8,893 nt of DNA from Deltaproteobacteria bacterium (lineage in GTDB: Bacteria > Desulfobacterota_B > Binatia > UBA9968), in contig JAPUHZ010000435.1 in the NCBI GenBank assembly GCA_027297485.1, positions 1 to 8,893 on the forward strand. Reading direction: 5' to 3'. The translations under genes were made by a program, and so were the position numbers. Within the stretch, counting starts at the first letter, position 1. Each line of letters opens with the position of its first letter. The notes beneath the pieces were generated by a model. That model did no database searches and was not told where the DNA came from. It saw only the letters and a list, made by a program, of their open reading frames with translations. This document shows positions 5,259 through 8,893 of the stretch, piece by piece.

Positions 5259-7680
5259 GTATGTTGGCCGATCCACGAGAAGTAAAGAAGGTCCGCGGCA
5301 CGTCACGGGGAGTGGTTTCTTCACTGATGATATGATGTTTCCCGGAATGCTCTACGCAGTAATGCTGAGAAGCCCGCATGCCCACGCGCGCATTCTCAGG
5401 GTTAATTCTGAGCCGGCCCTCCGTGCTCCTGGAGTCGTTGTCGCCTTTACGCCTAAAGAACTCAAGGAAAAAACAAAACCGTTTAGGCCGGGGCGTTATT
5501 CAGCCGGACTGACAAGACCGATTCAGGAATACGCGGGCGCCATCGAAAAGGTACGCTACGTCGGGGAGCCTGTGGCAGGAATCGCTGCACGCACTCGCGC
5601 CGAAGCTGAAGACGCTCTTGAGTTGGTCGAAGTCGAGTATGAGTCGCTCTCCCCTGTGGTAGAAACGGCCGATGCACTACGACCCGACTCCCCTCCCATT
5701 TTCGAGGAGCTAGGCTCGAATGTGGCCTGGACCGGCACCCTTACTTACGGTGACATCGAAGGCGCCTTTAAAAAGGCGGACAAGATCGTAAAAGAAAGGC
5801 TTAAGATCCATCGCTACAGCTCGACCCCTCTCGAACCCCTGGCCTGCATTGCCTCTTTCGAGGCAGCGAGTAGAAAATTAACCGTTTGGATCAACGCCCA
5901 GGTCCCGGACGTCATCTACGACGCCTTGCGGGACGCTTTTGGTCTGGATGATGTCCGCGTGATCATTCCGGACATTGGCGGCGGCTTTGGGCAAAAGATT
6001 CACCTGATTAAGAACTACGCAGTGCTCACAAGTTTCCTCGCTATGAAGAGCCAGCGCCCGGTCAAGTGGATCGAGGATCGAACCGAGCACATGATGGCGG
6101 GAGGCCACTCCTGCCAGCAAGAGTTTGAGGTTGAAGCCGCAGTGAAAAAGGATGGAACTGTCTTGGGACTCAGGTTCAAAGAGTTCGATGATGTTGGCGG
6201 ATCCGTCGGCACGCTCACGATCCACTTCACGAATAAGCTGAACAACCTTACCAATACTTACAAAGTGAAAAACATTTCGATGCAGGGCCACTCTCTGATT
6301 ACGAACAAGTGTCCCGTGATCCCCAACCGAGGCATCGGCAAGCCAGCCATGTGCTTTGTCTGGGAGAGGATTATGGACCGGATCGCCGACGAGCTAGGCT
6401 TGAGCCCCATTGAGGTGCGCTCAATCAACCTGGTCCCAGCTTCCGAAATGCCCTACGAAACCCCTAACGGGAACATCTACGACAGCGGAGATTACCCAGG
6501 TCTCCTCAAGCGGCTGGTAGATAAGATCGATTACGGCAGGCTCAAAAAAGAGCAAGAAGAGAAATGGAAAAAAGGACGATATCTGGGGATCGGTGTGGTC
6601 ATTGGCGTGGAGCCGGGTGGGAGGAACGCGGCTCGCGACATGGCGGTGTTTCCTGAGATGAGAGAAATCCCAGGAGCCGGCGGAGTAAACGGCGCAATGA
6701 TCAAATTGGAGAAGAACGGGACGATCGCTCTCTTTTTGGGGTCACCGAACGGCGGACAGTCCCATGAAACCACTACCGCCCAGGTTGCCGCAGATGTTCT
6801 CGGGATCTCGCCTGACCGCATCAGCGTCACCACGCCTTTCGACAGCGACCTTGCCCCGTGGGGCGTATCCGCAGCAAACAGCGGCAACAACTTCCATCTC
6901 TACGACATCGGGGCCATTCAGGGGGCCGCGTTGAAACTTAGGGAAAAGATTCTCACGCTCGCAGCTAATATTCTTGTCGCCGCCCCGGCGGAGCTCACCA
7001 TAGAGGATGGAGTTGTCCAGACGAGTCGTTCTCCTGCTAAAAGGATTACCCTTGCCGACTTGGGAAGGCTGGCCTACAGCAACCAATCAGTGATGCCCCC
7101 CGGCTTCGAGGGAGGCTTGCGCACGACTTTTTATTACACCTTCCCGCACGCCCAACCTTATTTGACGCCCGGTCTGGACCGCAAAGTTCGCGCGCAGTTC
7201 ACGTTCTCAGCAGCCGCCCATGCCGCCTCCGTAGAAGTGGACAAAGAAACTGGAAACGTGCACATCATCCGATATGTCATCGTCTGCGACAATGGTACTG
7301 TTATCAACCCGGAAGTGGTCAACGGTCAAATTTACGGTTCGGCTGCGCACGGAATCTCGGTGGCCCTGGGGGAAGGGTTTGTCTACAATTCGGACGGCCA
7401 ACTTTTGACGGTTACTCTGACGGATTATGGAAAGTCCTCGACTCTGGATACTCCCAAGATCGAGGTTGAGCATCGACCTTCCCCCTCCCCCTTTACCGTC
7501 CTCGGGCAGAAGGCGGCGGGCGAAGGTGCGGCTATCCCCTCCCCTGCCTGCATCGCGAGCGCTGTGGAGGATGCCCTAAAACCGTTGGGTGTGAAGGTGC
7601 GAGAGCTGCCTCTTTCACCAGAGGCGATCTGGGGGCTCATTCAAGAGGCTCAAGCTTCAGCAGATAAAGTAAGACCATGA
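5251..7680 (+). CDS. molybdopterin-binding large subunit, xanthine dehydrogenase/aldehyde oxidase family
   Basis: This 809-residue catalytic subunit binds molybdopterin-cytosine dinucleotide or a related cofactor and hydroxylates its substrate with oxygen from water. The a/b hammerhead domain covers about 1-135 (GMLYAVMLRSPHAHARI at 32-48). The Mo-cofactor region begins with GGGFGQK (243-249). NRGIGKP (359-365) stands where the family usually has 'xRGxGxP'. GGQSHETTTAQ (501-511) is the cofactor-contacting segment, and GEG (757-759) supplies the catalytic Glu758. The AYxCSFR loop of form I CO dehydrogenase is absent, so it is not that enzyme, and the substrate is unknown. ATG 5251 is chosen because AGGAG at 5238-5242 precedes it and the protein then begins at the usual point. 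The frame stays open back to 5119, but only inside the Fe-S gene. Its TGA overlaps the FAD subunit's ATG by four bases. One oddity is SAANSGNNF (540-548), in place of the usual serine/arginine-containing loop. Confidence 0.93.
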   Translation: MNKYVGRSTRSKEGPRHVTGSGFFTDDMMFPGMLYAVMLRSPHAHARILRVNSEPALRAPGVVVAFTPKELKEKTKPFRPGRYSAGLTRPIQEYAGAIEKVRYVGEPVAGIAARTRAEAEDALELVEVEYESLSPVVETADALRPDSPPIFEELGSNVAWTGTLTYGDIEGAFKKADKIVKERLKIHRYSSTPLEPLACIASFEAASRKLTVWINAQVPDVIYDALRDAFGLDDVRVIIPDIGGGFGQKIHLIKNYAVLTSFLAMKSQRPVKWIEDRTEHMMAGGHSCQQEFEVEAAVKKDGTVLGLRFKEFDDVGGSVGTLTIHFTNKLNNLTNTYKVKNISMQGHSLITNKCPVIPNRGIGKPAMCFVWERIMDRIADELGLSPIEVRSINLVPASEMPYETPNGNIYDSGDYPGLLKRLVDKIDYGRLKKEQEEKWKKGRYLGIGVVIGVEPGGRNAARDMAVFPEMREIPGAGGVNGAMIKLEKNGTIALFLGSPNGGQSHETTTAQVAADVLGISPDRISVTTPFDSDLAPWGVSAANSGNNFHLYDIGAIQGAALKLREKILTLAANILVAAPAELTIEDGVVQTSRSPAKRITLADLGRLAYSNQSVMPPGFEGGLRTTFYYTFPHAQPYLTPGLDRKVRAQFTFSAAAHAASVEVDKETGNVHIIRYVIVCDNGTVINPEVVNGQIYGSAAHGISVALGEGFVYNSDGQLLTVTLTDYGKSSTLDTPKIEVEHRPSPSPFTVLGQKAAGEGAAIPSPACIASAVEDALKPLGVKVRELPLSPEAIWGLIQEAQASADKVRP

Positions 7681-8531
7681 TTCCTGCATCGTTTGAATAT
7701 TTTTCACCGCGGTCCGTTAAAGAGGCCATCGATCTCCTCTCATCCCACGAGGATGCAAAGCTTCTCGCCGGAGGCCAAAGTCTGGTTCCGTTAATGAAGC
7801 TCCGGCTCGCCAAACCGAGATACATCGTCGATCTCAACCGAATCCCCGGTCTCGACAGGATCCGTGAAGATGGAGACCATATCTTCATCGGAGGCCTGAC
7901 CACGCACGCGCAACTAGAACACTCCGATCTCCTCAAGCAAAAGTGTCCTCTTCTGTCCCAAACGGCTGCCACCATCGCTGATGTCCAAGTACGCAATCAA
8001 GGAACCCTTGGAGGCAGCTTGGCCCACGCTGACCCTGCAGGTGATATGCCGGCCGCAATCCTCGCTCTCGGAGCCGAAATGAAAGCTGTCGGCCCAAATG
8101 GAGAGAGATGGATCAAGGCAGAAGATTTTTTCCTGGGCTTTCTGATGAGCACCCTCGAGCCCGACGAGATCTTAACAGAAATCAAAGTCCCGATTCTAAA
8201 CGGTGTGAAGACTGTCTATCTCAAAGCTGCCCAAAGAGCATCCGGATTTGCGGTCGTCGGCGTGGCCGCTTGTCTTAAGTTGGACAAAAGCGGGATTTGT
8301 GAGGATATGACCATCGGAGTGACAGGCGTCACAGACAAGCCCTACCGGGCGGAAGGTGTGGAGAAAATGCTAAGGGGCAAGAAACTCGAAGCCAAGCTTA
8401 TCGAAGAAGCCGCAGCCGAAGTTACTCGTGACACGGATGTGATTGAAGACATCAATGGCTCCAAGGAGTACCGCTCCCACCTTGCCCGCGTCTACACCGC
8501 CCGAGCCATCGAGACCGCACTGAAAGCTTGA
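7677..8531 (+). CDS. FAD-binding subunit of the molybdenum hydroxylase
   Basis: This 284-residue subunit takes electrons from the iron-sulfur clusters onto FAD and hands them to an external acceptor. It has the VAO/PCMH-type FAD fold of CoxM-like proteins. The N-terminal diphosphate loop is AGGQSLVPLMKLR (31-43), and the second FAD motif is NQGTLGGSLAHADPAGDMPA (107-126). The C-terminal CO-dehydrogenase flavoprotein domain extends from about residue 175. Length is typical. The start ATG overlaps the previous gene's stop (ATGA), giving translational coupling within the operon. There is no four-cysteine insertion of the 4-hydroxybenzoyl-CoA reductase type, so no extra [4Fe-4S] cluster is expected. 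Gene order, Fe-S then Mo then FAD, differs from the M-S-L order of classical cox operons. No XdhC or cofactor-insertion gene is visible in the window. Confidence 0.94.
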   Translation: MIPASFEYFSPRSVKEAIDLLSSHEDAKLLAGGQSLVPLMKLRLAKPRYIVDLNRIPGLDRIREDGDHIFIGGLTTHAQLEHSDLLKQKCPLLSQTAATIADVQVRNQGTLGGSLAHADPAGDMPAAILALGAEMKAVGPNGERWIKAEDFFLGFLMSTLEPDEILTEIKVPILNGVKTVYLKAAQRASGFAVVGVAACLKLDKSGICEDMTIGVTGVTDKPYRAEGVEKMLRGKKLEAKLIEEAAAEVTRDTDVIEDINGSKEYRSHLARVYTARAIETALKA

Positions 8532-8558
8532 GGTATTTCGGGAAGTTAGAAAGAGACA

Positions 8559-8893
8559 ATGACACTGATTCTTGAAGACGCCGACGTCGCGAAAACGCTC
8601 TCGATGTCTGACTGCATAGAAGCGATGGAGACGGCCTTCTCCGATCACGCCAATGGAAAAGCCGTCAATATTCCCCGGATAAGGTACAGAAGCGATACCG
8701 CGAAGCCGGAGATCCGATACGGTTCCAATATCCACATCGGCACAACCCCTAGCTACAGCACCGCAGCCGTTCGGATCGGTGGGAGCGCCGGTCCGAGCGA
8801 TGTCAACGCCCACGGGATGCAAACGCCCCGGCCCAAGAACCGCAACTGGGGCTTTATCTGTCTCATTAGTATGGAGACCGGCGAGTTGCTTGC
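8559..8893 (+). CDS. ornithine cyclodeaminase / mu-crystallin family protein, 3'-truncated by window edge
   Basis: The 111 visible residues are the N-terminal third of an ornithine cyclodeaminase-family protein. It begins MTLILEDADVAKTLSMSDCIEAMETAF, followed by NIPRIRYRSD, AVRIGGSAGPSDVN and WGFICLISMETGELL. This order of substrate-domain motifs is the one that leads into the family's Rossmann fold, which would lie past the window edge. The family includes NAD-dependent ornithine cyclodeaminase, alanine dehydrogenase and reductases of cyclic imines such as pyrroline-2-carboxylate, so the reaction cannot be fixed. The start ATG is 28 bases after the FAD subunit stop and has a weak AAAGAGA-type ribosome-binding site. 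Same strand and short gap suggest one transcript with the hydroxylase, which hints at a nitrogen-containing substrate. No stop is seen before 8893. Confidence 0.88.
   Translation, partial: MTLILEDADVAKTLSMSDCIEAMETAFSDHANGKAVNIPRIRYRSDTAKPEIRYGSNIHIGTTPSYSTAAVRIGGSAGPSDVNAHGMQTPRPKNRNWGFICLISMETGELL

Noticed and set aside
5251..8531. Aerobic CO dehydrogenase (coxSLM)
   Set aside because: The AYxCSFR active-site loop is missing from the large subunit and the gene order differs, so only the broader xanthine dehydrogenase/aldehyde oxidase family is supported.
1..8893. CRISPR array, tRNA/rRNA genes, phage genes or a new defence system
   Set aside because: No regularly spaced repeats, no cloverleaf or rRNA-like sequence, and no phage or defence genes beyond a standard toxin-antitoxin pair were seen by eye.

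Overview
The window looks like a piece of chromosome (or metagenome contig) from an uncultured bacterium. Most of it is moderately GC-rich. The only lineage hints are the gene families and a TGTTGAAAAA-ended intergenic repeat, of a kind I loosely associate with Deltaproteobacteria and similar environmental groups, so the taxonomic guess is weak. The first ~620 bases are clearly more AT-rich than the rest.

Layout from left to right: (1) the 3' part of an RluA-family pseudouridine synthase, cut by the window edge; (2) an unrecognised soluble protein of about 169 residues; (3) a scarred region at 1387-1815. It begins with a ~105-base duplicate of the promoter and first codons of the molybdenum-hydroxylase operon found 3.3 kb further on. 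That copy ends in a stop codon and runs directly into a broken acyl carrier protein (ACP) gene. The ACP gene is itself split, just before its phosphopantetheine serine, by a ~97-base hairpin-rich insert; (4) a multi-pass membrane protein resembling an MBOAT O-acyltransferase, the natural partner of the broken ACP; (5) a gene-free stretch, then a two-gene DUF433/DUF5615 toxin-antitoxin pair with overlapping reading frames; (6) a gene-free stretch carrying a ~175-base repeat with TGTTGAAAAA/TTTTTCAACA ends; (7) an operon of a three-subunit molybdenum hydroxylase of the xanthine dehydrogenase/aldehyde oxidase family. The order is [2Fe-2S] subunit, molybdopterin subunit, FAD subunit, with overlapping stop and start codons. 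An ornithine cyclodeaminase-family gene follows and runs off the right edge.

The operon genes work together. The three subunits form one enzyme in which a substrate is hydroxylated at the Mo site and electrons pass through two [2Fe-2S] clusters to FAD. The downstream cyclodeaminase/imine-reductase family gene suggests, without proving, a nitrogen-containing substrate. The rest is accessory DNA with signs of duplication, insertion and gene decay.

I did not find a convincing new multi-gene system. The most unusual items are the duplicated promoter plus gene-start module with identical -35 and -10 hexamers, and the ACP gene split at its active site by a small palindromic element. All alignments, counts and motif positions were made by eye; no database search was run.
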